NCBI GenBank assembly: GCA_002803225.1
Contig: NXFV01000403.1
Location: forward strand, 1 to 64,000
Length of the DNA: 64,000 nucleotides
Source: Gamarada debralockiae
Taxonomy: Eukaryota; Ascomycota; Leotiomycetes; Helotiales; Hyphodiscaceae
Direction: 5' to 3'
Shown here: piece by piece, positions 22,503 through 32,591 of the stretch
Position numbering within the stretch: the first letter of the stretch is position 1
Layout: each line of letters begins with the position of its first letter
Notes under the pieces: model-generated
The model's database searches: none
Told to the model about the DNA's origin: nothing
Seen by the model: the letters and a program-made list of their open reading frames with translations, nothing else
Position numbers and translations under genes: made by a program

Positions 22503-23520
22503 TTACATTAAGGATGCAGCAACACCGGTGGCTGGGCTCACCAAGCCGTGAGCGACGCTGGTGAGACCAGTTGCGGCAGTGGTGAGCTTGGAAACAGTAC
22601 CTTGGTTTCCAACGACGGTGCCAGCGACGCTGAATGCGAATCCGGCGACTGGTGAGACCAAGGGCATGATGAGAGACAGGACGGCGGAGATCTCGGGCTT
22701 GATCATGGTCAGAGCATCTGATTAAGAAATTCAGCATGTTTTCTTTGAGACGATGAGGGAAGGGACTTACCAGCTGTGACTGTTGAGACCGTGGACATGA
22801 GGGTAGTCTCGATGGAGGAGACAATGCCATGAATATTGCCAAGAGCGGTGATGAGAGCCTCGACTTCATCGAGGGCGAGAGGGACGACGGTGCCAGTAAC
22901 AGCGGGGACAACTGTGAGGACTGTGTTGTTGAGAGCGACGGCGATGCTGATGAGGGACGATTCCACCGTGGGGACGACGGATGTGGTGACATCTGATGCG
23001 ATGTCGGCAGCTGGAGAAATTGAACGTTAGCAAGGGTCCAGTCAAGGAATTGGAGAGAAGACGTACTCATGGAAGTCAGATCAGATGTGACGGAGGTCTT
23101 GAGGGTTGTGACTGAGCCAGTGATCGTGGTCATGACAGAGCTGCCCTTCTTGGAAAGAACATCCTTGGCGGAGCCCGCGCCGCCACCGACTGCATCAGTG
23201 GCGGTGTCAACCTCGGGGACAGACTCGACGGTCTTAGTGAGACTAGAGACGGCATCCCTTTTTTGGAGCTTTGAGGTTACTGGTCCAGCGAGATCAGTGA
23301 CTGTGTCAATGACGGGAAGGCTCTCAGATGTTCCGGTGAGGCCAGAGGCGACATCCTTCTTCTTCAAGCTGGATGTGACTGAGCCTGCGACGCTCTCAGC
23401 TTTACCGATCATTGGAGCTGCATCGGGCAGAGTCGACAAGCTGTTCATGAGAGATGTAGGTGCGGCGAGGACGTTGGGGCCCAGTGTGAGAGCCGCGACA
23501 GAGATGGTGATGAACTTCAT
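22503..23520 (-). CDS. Secreted repeat protein with dibasic cleavage sites
   Basis: Three exons (23520-23067, 23010-22771, 22717-22503) encode 302 residues. Residues 1-20 form a signal peptide (MKFITISVAALTLGPNVLAA). The next 110 residues hold at least two diverged repeats of about 34-37 residues. These are rich in Ser, Thr, Val and Asp, and each is followed by a basic pair: KKK (53-55), KR (87-88) and KK (124-125). The second half is hydrophobic, Val/Ala/Thr-rich and without basic pairs. Such spacing would suit cleavage by a Kex2-type protease in the secretory pathway, but the repeats lack the conserved short core of known fungal repeat peptides. I do not recognise the family. It could also be a hydrophobic cell-surface protein (HsbA-like). 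Splice phases all agree and the frame is intact. Confidence 0.75.
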
Positions 23521-24552
23521 ATTGACCTGCGAAAAGGCGAAAATGGAGAGTTTGAAATGCCTGGGAAAAGATAAAGATTTGACAGGGATGAATGAGCGAC
23601 TGTCTGAATTAACAAAAAAAGACTTGGAAGAAAGTGAAGTAGTGACTGACGAGAGAAGGAGAACTTTCTTTCGGGACTTTTATTGTGATATATAGGCACA
23701 AGACATATTGACTATGACGCCGGTTAGGAGTCTCACGATGGCGATCATCGCAAGCTTGCCTTGCATTTCGTCTTTTTGATCATCATTGCCATGACTCTGT
23801 TCTGTCTAGAATGGTTCCCAATAGAGCATTGGTCTGTGCGCTCTATTGCGATCTTCTCATGTACCTCACGGAAGTATGATACATATAAGATCGCAGTTGA
23901 TTTTGCTGTACCGGGAAGTTCTCATGTCGTGCAAGGGTGCCCAAAAGGAATTAGCCCGTCAAAATGACGGCTTTTCCCGCGGGGGCAACTTTAGCCAAAG
24001 TGCGCTTCCCAAACAAGCACATCCATTAAGCCCAACCCCATCGAAGTTTTAACTTTAAGGGCCGCCAGCCAAAGGTATGGCATTTGCGCCACGTTTTCAT
24101 ACAGTAAGATCGGCGTTGTTGATCACATTAAAGGATCCCAGCTGTCATAATTTTTGGGGGCAGTTTCGCCGTATATCTTCGGGGACTTATCCCTAATTTG
24201 ATTAGTCGCTTTTTAACCCTAATGCTAATTCGTGAAGCCGCGAAAGTAGTAATTTTAATGCTTTTAGCCCCTATGCAGGTACAGAAATATTGAACGCCTA
24301 GCGATTCATGTTTCTAAGGGGTTTGCAAACTGATTGCTGGCGACAGCCAAAAGTGATGCCTCACGTCCCATCGCTCCAAACTCACAATGAAGTGGATATC
24401 CAGAGTCACGATATCGACTCTCTAAGCAGCTCTGGAATTGATGAGGTTACATTTATATCCATCAAGTGTACATTAATACCATTGTTCACGAAAGTTCAAA
24501 TCCACACCTTCCACCTCGTGGCCTCTAAGAAGCGCCACCACTCTTCGCGGCA
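23521..24552. other. Promoter of the secreted protein and empty spacer
   Basis: 23521-23760 is the likely leader and promoter of the minus-strand gene. 23760-24552 has no supported gene. Confidence 0.4.
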
Positions 24553-25560
24553 TTAGGAAACATACTCTGAATCCTCTCCTTTAAGCGCAATCGTCAAGTC
24601 TGTGAAAGCGGGATATGTGAAATTGAGAATCACGGCTCCAACGGTTTCCGTGATTGGCTGCAGCGAGACGTCGAGCACTGAGAAGAGTGTTGGTAGGGAG
24701 TCAGGGGCGGGGTTTTGACAACTTCGAAGAGAAGCAGAAGAGATTGTTGTTTTCGAGGAGGACGGTGGCGTCGAATACGCCGCCGGTGTGGTCGGACATG
24801 TCGACACCCGTGAAGGAGTTGGTTGTGCCGGTGTTGCCTCCAATGCTATGAGCAAGTTTTAGTCAAAGAGAGCAAGTGACATGTGAGATGATAACGATGG
24901 ACATACTGTCCGAGTTCAGGATACTTGAGGATGAATGCAGCAGTATCAAGATTCAGGTCAACGAGACCAAAATCGACTGATTGTCGATACCAATTCTCAG
25001 GAATACGTTCACAGCCTTTATTGTAAGTGAAGTTCCTCTCCTCACCCTCAACCGCAAAGATACTCTTGATGATCTCCTTAGCTAATCACACATCTGTCAG
25101 TCTACAATCCACCTCCATCTCATCGTGAGGGAATACTTACTCAACACACCCGTTGGATTATCCGTCGAATGACTCGTAAACAGCCTCCCGCAAAGATGTA
25201 ACCTGCGTTACGAGCAATCATGCCAGTGGAAGGGCCAAAATAGAAGTTTGGATTGCTGGCAATCGTTTCTTCAAAGCATGTGGCAGCATGAGAGGCTATG
25301 AGATCCGTGTTGTAATCTCCAATCGTGGAGTTGGACATGGAGCACCATGACTCAAATTTAGAGAGGTCAAGGGTTGAGGCATCGCCAGTTACGTACAAGT
25401 CGTTACGCGTTATAGAGGAGCTAGACTTGAGTATGTTGTGTGAGCCAGTCAGCACCGAGCAATCCTAAGACGTTTCCGAGGATATTCTCGACAGAGCTCG
25501 CCCATTTAGGCTTACCTCTATGAACTTCCCCTCGGCAAATGTGCTGCCATTGCCTACGTT
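24553..25560 (-). pseudogene. Broken heme-haloperoxidase (peroxidase family 2)
   Basis: In pieces, the minus strand reads like a family-2 peroxidase (chloroperoxidase type). The pieces are SHNILKSSSSITRND, NAGYIFAG, STDNPTGVL, then after an intron KEIIKSIFAVEGEE, and after another RIPENWYRQSVDFG and GGNTGTTNSFTGVD. The order is that of the family. At least three one-base losses break it: after IFAG near 25190, and two near 24710-24735. The distal Glu-His-Asp motif that normally follows HNI is replaced by Lys-Ser-Ser. The N-terminal portion, including the signal peptide and proximal Cys, is not seen upstream. It is most likely a pseudogene. Sequencing error in base runs could explain some of the shifts, but not the missing N-terminus or motif. 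Confidence 0.6.
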
Positions 25561-26848
25561 AACTCAATTAGGAATATCCATTGAGGGTGCACCCACGTTA
25601 GAAGAGAGGTTTTTCCACTACGCAGGTTGCCGACAATCATAAATTTTCTCCTGACTTCGGAATAGGTAGGCTTTCTGGGTGCGCGAGATACCGAAAATGT
25701 TTTGACGTGCTGTGGAGGTTAAGGAGCTGGACGATGTGGGATGAATGAGCTTCTTGGGTCGCCAAGTGGAAAAAGCGTGAAGGGCTGAGGCTGCTGGTCC
25801 AAAGGAGTGAAGCTTTCCATCCTCTGTTTCGTGAGAGACCGGCCAAGGTCTTGAATTGGTAGCATGTATAATTTGGGATAAGGAAATATGGGATAAGGAA
25901 ATATGGGATAAGGAAATATGGGATAAGGAAATATGGATAAGGAAGTGTAAGCATTGGCTCTAAAGGTTTGCTGGAAGACGTCGAAGGTGACGATTCTGGC
26001 GCACTGTTAGTTTTTTGGGAGGCATCACCATTCTGATGCGGCGGCCGCCATCATATTCCGTGAGCGAGGACGCTGTTCCCGAAGTAGCTCCTGTGTGTCG
26101 AACTGCCTGTTCTACTTGTTGCGTCCGTGACTAACTCCCAACATAACTCGAGCTCACTCCAGCTTGTCCAGCATTGGTGCCAGCACCAAGTCCATTCTTC
26201 GGACTGAGAGTATTCCCAAGTAATCGTGAGTCATCTCGTCTCTGCGACGATCTCCATCCGGCGAGCTTTTTCCTCTGTTCAGCTGCTGCTGCTCTGGCGT
26301 CTTCATGGTCGTCAAGGTCCGACTGATCGTTGAACGAAGACTGTGAATGCAGCGAGGATACAGGGGAGGCGGCCGGCTTCAGGGTGTTATCTGGTGGTTG
26401 TGAATGGTCTTGTGGTCGGACAGGAGGATGCTCGGCGTGGGAGTCTCATCAAAGGTGGGGTGGACTCTGTCCAGAACCGTGTAGCCAACTGATGTTCAAC
26501 TACAGCTATCTCTCTTCAGGAAGGCTTAGGAGCATTACTACCGGTATGACGACTTTGCCCGGTATGATCGCTCCTCCTCCCAGCCTCCTGCCTCGCTCTC
26601 TCGCTTTGACGCAGTCTGAAAGCTTTAGCTATCCTCTCACTAATCTCATCTTCCTGATTGACATCGATAATTTCGGGGTCTATCCTGTTGGTTGGAATTG
26701 CCTAATCGGGTATAGCCTGTATTTTCCCCTCTTTTGTGATATAAGAGAGCTCTTCCCCTCCTTGTATTTCAGCTCCTTAGATATCAGCTAGGTCTAGAAA
26801 TGCCACTATATTTCGCCCCCAAAATACAGCTCAACTGACATATCCCAT
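25561..26848. other. Spacer with a tandem repeat and possible 3' exons
   Basis: Holds a 15-bp tandem array (25876-25945). On the minus strand about 26110-26720 reads as disordered, charged coding sequence, for example EIIDVNQEDEISERIAKAF and later EQRKKLAGW. This could be additional 3' exons of the HMG-box gene at 26849-29640, joined by an intron I cannot fix. Otherwise no gene seen. Confidence 0.35.
25876..25945 (+). repeat. Tandem repeat of a 15-mer
   Basis: About four and a half consecutive copies of ggataaggaaatatg. A simple minisatellite with no coding consequence that I can support. Confidence 0.85.
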
Positions 26849-29640
26849 CTAGCAGCCCTTCTTCTCTAACCTGGCACAAGATCTCCTCCTCCATTTCGTA
26901 AGAATCGACGTCGGACAAGTTAACGAGTGATCGTAAAGAAGACTGATGCTCAACTTTGCTTGCTGCCATACGAGTGGTTTCTTCATGTCTCTAGCTTCAG
27001 GAACATTAGAAAACGGAGGCGGGCTTGATGATGGGACGGACGGCTGAGTTCCAGAAACCGCTGCCTCGATTTTTCCGAGCGCTGTGCCAACAATTTCTGC
27101 ATCTTGCCGTGTAGCTTTGCGCTGGAGTTTGCGCGCCTCTTCAGAAGGCATCTCGCCATCCTCCACCGCCTTGCGACGAACTTCAAGCTTCTCAATCCAC
27201 TGATTGTGGGCGGCATGGACTATTGGCCCTAAGCCTGGATCAGCTGCAAGAAGTGGCTTAAGACTTTTCGTCTCCTCGATGCGCTCCTCATCGCCTGACG
27301 TATATTCCGCAGGACTAGCTTTCATTCTCTGAATACGCCTCTCATAACCTGATGAAGATCCTAGATCATTCCCCCGTCCTGGTACCTTTTCAAACGAGTT
27401 TCCATAAGGATTGTTGCTTTTGCCCGAAGATGTGCTAGTAGGACTCATGTTCCCAGCACTGGGACTTCCACTTGCAGACGCAAATGATTCCCCGCCGCCA
27501 CCCACAGGCGTATCATGTCCATGGGTATGTCGTAAGCGGTCTTCTTCTTTGGCACGCTCTTGGTCACGTCGTTTGTTGCGAAGCCATTCTTCATAATAAT
27601 AGTCATGACCACTGACATATGCCATATGAAGTTGTCTCTTTCTCTCTAACCCAACTTCTTCGAATTCTTGGACCTCTCTTGGCGTGAAGTCGCTTGGTGT
27701 AGATAACTGGGAAGGAAGCAAGGTTTCAAGTTGGGCAATGGCCGCACTGCTCACTAACACCTTGGAGTCGGTCCGAAAGTTTCCATCCGAGTCACTTGTG
27801 TTACCCATCAGTTGGTCTCCATATCCTCTTCTTCTCATCTCTGCTTCATAGCGTTGCTGGTCCTGGGCAGCTTTGGCCTCATACGGGGCACGCTGCTGTT
27901 CGTTCAAAGCCTTCCATCGTTCAGCAAGTATCTTGCCCACCTGACCTATAATTATGAACGTCAGCTTAGTTGTGAATAGACAAGAATAAATAATCATACC
28001 GAAATGAATGCGAGGATTCTCATCCCGGACGTTTTGCCTCTCCTCGTTGGCGAAGAACATGTAGGCAGAAAGTCCGCGCTTTGGTGCATCGAGGTCTGGA
28101 TAAGTGTAAGTCGAGGGAGAGGGCCCCTTTCCTGAAGACGCTTCAAGTGCCAGGTCATCCTTCGCTGAGACTTGCTGTTCTATGAAATCGGATAGTATCG
28201 CAGCGTATGCTTCTTCTTCATCGATGTTGCCTTCTGCGTGGCATATCATAACAAGCAGTTGCAAAGCTTTCCTAACCCCAGCAGTCCCGGGCATACCTAT
28301 CCGTCGATAGCCTTTCAGCGCTCGCCGAGCATATAAGAGCGCTTCTGCATGAGCGTCTTTCTTGAGAAGGACCTCGACAAGTGTGAGCATGTCTGACAGG
28401 ACATCGCTATTATCGCTAGTTGTGTTGCGTGACCCTGAAGCAATCTTCTCGATCAAGATGGACTGTGCCTCCGTCCACTTTTTCTGCTGCTGGTAGGTCT
28501 TCACAAGGAGCGTCATGACCTCCACCTTTGAAGTGCGATGGATGGAGGAGAGCGATAAGCTGGATGCTGTCCGAGACAAACAATTGCGGAAAAGGCGTTC
28601 AGCGTTCCCGAAATCCTCTGCATCAAGCCTCTCTTTGCCTCGTCTCAGAAGCGCCTGGATAATCTCAGCTTCCAGATCATTGTCTGAGTCAGAGTGATCG
28701 GTCTGATCCGTGTCGCTTGCCTCGCCACCTCGTTGGGGTTTCTTTCCAGAAGCTCCCATCTGGCCATAACCAGTGGAAGTTTGCGGGATATACTCTTCGA
28801 ATTCGTATACTGTGTTAGAAGAAACCCATCTCAACATCGTTTCACTTTGTTGTGGAGGAAAGTAATTGTCAAATTCTGATTCGTCGGTTACCGAAGAGTG
28901 ATTCGCAGGGTTGATACCCAAGGTTGTTGAAGTAGAAGACATAACGCTAGCTGCGGATTGGACGCAATTTCTTAAGTTCGTGAGAGTTTGGATCTGCTCG
29001 TTCTTTGCGTTAAACTCTACCAGGTTCTGCAAAGTGACCATGCGAGTATTGAAGTCGTCGGCGATGCGCCGGATTGATTCGTGGAGCTCATCCAAATTTG
29101 GCAGGATCTTGTCTGTTGATTCTTTGAATGTAACTTGATTCCATCTGTTTATGATATGAGACGTGGAAATAGAGGGGCGTTATGACTGAGACCTTACAAA
29201 ATGACAGTTTGCAGAGACAGATGTATTGTATCGCGGTATGATCGTATCTGTTGTTGAAACATTCCGATTTCGTCTAAAGCCCCTTTGAGTCGTAAGTTTT
29301 TCCTCGCTCCATCGAGAACGCTAACACTCTTGTCGACTCTGTCAAGGGTGCTTTGCAGTTGAATGAGAGTGTTTTGTCCATCTTTGATCGACGTTGAAAG
29401 ATTTCTCCAATGATTTCCCATATGACCTGTTGCTTGCAGGGAGGACTGCACATTCTCTTGCTCCAAGGTCTCTTTCATCATACAGAGTACTTGCGAAAAG
29501 CTCTCGACATCAGATAACAAGCCCTTGACTTTGACATCGGGGGTAGCAGCGCCATCGTGGAAATCCTTGATGGCCCCCCCGACTTGGATACACACAGTCA
29601 TCAGGGCTATCACGCCCGTCGTAATTGAGAGAGGGTCCAT
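26849..29640 (-). CDS. STAND-type N-terminal domain, TPR-like region and HMG box
   Basis: Exon 1 (29640-29198) begins [20 protein letters not shown] and forms the helical fungal STAND/NLR N-terminal domain (PF17111 type). It joins 29144 by a 53-bp intron. Residues about 300-465 form a TPR-like helical region ([20 protein letters not shown] onward), preceded by an acidic DHSDSDND linker. Residues about 500-570 are an HMG box almost like yeast Nhp6: [17 protein letters not shown], then [19 protein letters not shown] and [20 protein letters not shown], joined across the 54-bp intron 27946-27999. A long charged, partly coiled region follows. There is no NACHT or NB-ARC domain. HMG boxes bind or bend DNA, so it may be nuclear. 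The 3' end is uncertain. The open frame stops at 26849, but a different frame before it ([23 protein letters not shown]) looks more protein-like, so another intron or a frameshift is possible near 26990. About 894 residues as drawn. Confidence 0.7.
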
Positions 29641-30722
29641 CTCAATTGCTCAAGCTTTGCAACCGCGGGGCCGTGAGCATACCGGTAGTCTTTTGGACGA
29701 GGCTGAGGTCCTTCAACTTGAACTTGTACGTCGACTAGGTGAACAGGAAGCGAAGCAATAAGCGTTTGCGATAGACAGATGTCTTACTCTGCCGTCTGGG
29801 CCATGCTCCAATGGATGAAGTTTGAAGGCGACATGATAGTTGAAGATCAACAGATTGAAGTCCTCGAGGCAGGTGCCTTCGAGAATTTGAAGTTGTTCAG
29901 CCGCAACTTGACTGCGCCACTTAGCGGAGCTTGCCAGGGAGCCTTCTCTGATGCCTTTTATGCACGTGACTTTTATATTCGATTTCGAAAAGGTACTTCG
30001 TTGATTTGATAAGATGATATGTGCGAGAGAAATAGAAGAAGAAGAACAGTGGGAGGCATCACACAATCACTGGCCTGACTTGAACTGACTCGGCTATGAA
30101 TAAGAAAGAGAGCCGAAATGTACCACGTGACAAACAGATTTCTCATCATTTCTTTGGATAACGTCCATCCCTAGGTAGCGAGAAACCCACTGTGCCGAGA
30201 AAAATGACAGGTACTTTGACTTCACAGTAAAATTCGAAATCGGCTTCAGCCTCGAACACTCATTTATTTTATATTCACCCACATTCTAGGTGGACTGCTG
30301 CCTGAGGATGAGCTGAAGTGGCAGACATCGGCGAACCTTAGGGTCAGGCACAGATTTCGTCGGCAAGTTATTTAAGATTAGATTATGAGGATAACATTCC
30401 CATTTTCTACACGCTATGTGCGATGCTTTGAAACAGGAAATGGACTACTCAAGCTTTTGCTCCAGAACGCGGTTCTCCACAATCTTTTCAAAAAGCATCG
30501 ATATAAAGATGAGCAGCCCTTACCCTGTCCCCGAACCTGTTTGCATTTGGTTGAGATTAGCGAAAGCCTCCGCAAGTGAGTGTCACGTGACCAGTCGAAC
30601 GATGGCAAGGCTTTCGTGTACATCGCGGTAGGATTGGCATCGAAAGTCATCACAGCCCACCGTCGTAGAGTGATAGCAAGCTCAAATAGCTCATGTCGAA
30701 GACGTCATAAGAGCCGGTTGCA
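29641..30722. promoter_or_regulatory. Divergent promoter region with three CACGTG boxes
   Basis: The 1.1-kb spacer separates the two divergent STAND-domain genes. It carries CACGTGAC-type E-boxes at 29963-29968, 30124-30129 and 30584-30589. CACGTG is the known core for basic helix-loop-helix regulators in fungi (Cbf1, Pho4 and others). I see no supported coding region here; a minus-strand frame at 29713-30066 is probably leader sequence. Confidence 0.45.
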
Positions 30723-32591
30723 ATGGACCCCCTCTCGATCATCAGTGCTGTCGCTTCGATCAGCAAGACTGTCTACGGCGCCTCCACCACACTCTACACT
30801 TTCGTGAACGAGACCAGAAACGTCGATCAGACTGTCAAAGACCTTGCAACAGAAGTCGATGCGTTGGGTAGAGCGCTTACGGAGGTTGAAGCGGTTCTTA
30901 AAAGTCCGACTGTCGTAGCTGCTGAGCAGCACGGGTCGGCAGATGACAATGAGCAACTATGGCAGACTGTTTATGGGTCCTTGGAGGACTGTCAGATAAC
31001 TGTGGTCAGAATTGATTCGGCTTTACATGGGGTTAGGAAGAGACGCTCAAATTGGGTTACGCAGGCGTTTAGGCAGGTTAAGCTCAACCTGGGGAAAGAC
31101 GAGATAAATTCTCTCAAGGCACAAACCCACACTCATTGTGATGCTCTCAAGATGGCATTACAAATGGTCAATATGTTCGTACCGTCGTCGCATGTCCTAT
31201 TAGGGATCTGACATATGGTTAGACAGGTTGCCTACAGAGCTCCTGAAATCGTCGTTGCCAACCTCGGTCCCAGAATTGAGAACCTTCAAAGCTACTTAGA
31301 CATCCTGACGATATCTCTAGAAGAGCAGAGTCGAGAAATTGCTCGTACATCAGGCAAGCTACCGAAAGTTGACTCTACAAATACAGAAGGACTACGGTTA
31401 TTAGGAAGGCGCTTCCTCTCCAAAGCTACTACAGCCTATGGGTCGACCGTAGCTGGGGGATCTGTTCATGGCGATCCAATCGCCAATGAAACGCGACTTC
31501 GGACTATCCATTGGATACCGGAGCCTGTTATCAACGCAAGCGCACCGTCGAGATCATCTGCTAACCAAACGCTTTTCAGCGAACCCGATGACAATGTCAA
31601 CGCGGACCAAACCGAAGGAACTGCGTCGCATAATGAGCCAGAGCTTGAAGATTCTGATTCCGACGGAGAATTCCAGTTAGATGTCACTCGGAGATTGTTA
31701 GACAAAGGCAAGAAGTTGTTTGACGCAGCTAGTTATACAGAAGCCGTGGGTTTCTCACAAAAGAGCGTCGCAAGTTCTAATCGACTCCAGAACAGCCAGA
31801 GAACACAGCTAGACCTAGTAGAGGTACCTTGGATGATCGCAATCTGCAAATATCATCTAAAAGAGCTAGACCAAGCCGAAAAAAGATCTTCTTGTACTGG
31901 TCCGACAGGAATCTATAAGTGATCAAGACGCCATCCGAACGTGTCAGGTTTCACATCTCCTGTCTCAGATATATCTGGTCAAGAGTCAGCTTGAGGCTTC
32001 TGAGGATCACTGCCGGAAAAGCCTAAAAGGACGAAGACGTCTTCTTAGTGAAAAACATGAGAATTACTTTGCGTCTCTTGGATTGCTCTCCGAGATTTGC
32101 AGCTTGCGCGGGAAGAATGAAGAAGCAAGTGTTTACCAAGACAAAATACCACCCGAGATCGCACGGCTGCAGGAAAAGATACGACCGAAAGAGAGCCGCC
32201 CGAAAGACGCTGCATTGATCGCAAATAAACTGGAGACAGACCCAGAGATGTTACAGAGAGCAAAATCAATACTTGAAGGCCACACAAAAGCAGTCAAAGT
32301 ATCGCCTTCTCGCCGGATGGCAACCTACTAGCGACCGGGTCGTGGGACTCGACAGCCAAGCTCTGGAACGTCACAACAGGAGCAGTGCAGACCACGCTTC
32401 ATGGCCATCAGAATTCTATCCTCTCGATTGCCTTCTCGCCGGACGGCAAACTGCTAGCGACTGGGTCGGGGGACTCGACAGCCAAGCTCTGGAACGTCAC
32501 AATAAGAGCAGTGCAGACCACGCTTCAAGGCCACCAGGATTCTATCTACTCAATCGCCTTCTCGCCGGACGGGAAGCTGCTACCGTTGTAG
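30723..32591 (+). pseudogene. STAND-type N-terminal domain, TPR and WD40 protein, frameshifted
   Basis: Exon 1 (30723-31174) starts MDPLSIISAVASISKTV and carries the same fungal STAND/NLR N-terminal domain as the divergent gene. A 48-bp intron leads to 31223. The acidic linker EDSDSDGEF and RRLLDKGKKLFDAASYTEA are clear relatives of the corresponding part of the HMG-box gene. One extra A in a run of six near 31880 shifts the frame, after which DLLVLVRQESISDQ continues in the next frame. One base is missing near 32299, after which WD40 repeats continue in a third frame. The array ends after about three repeats at a stop around 32590, so it is truncated. Seen: the two shifts and the truncation. 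Inferred: a non-functional paralogue of the neighbouring gene. There is no NACHT domain. Confidence 0.7.
32274..32585 (+). repeat. Near-identical WD40 repeats, 126-bp unit
   Basis: Three consecutive units, starting near 32274, 32400 and 32526, encode the WD40 pattern GHxxxxxSIAFSPDGxLLATGS followed by DSTAKLWNV. The units are almost identical at the DNA level over long stretches. Internally conserved repeats like this are known in fungal NLR proteins, where they recombine and vary quickly. The third unit is cut short. Confidence 0.7.

Noticed and set aside
23069..23695. Plus-strand open frame of 208 codons
   Set aside because: Shadow of the minus-strand secreted-protein gene, whose signal peptide and splice phases fit.
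25876..25945. CRISPR-like direct repeats
   Set aside because: The 15-mer copies are contiguous with no spacers, and the organism is a eukaryote.
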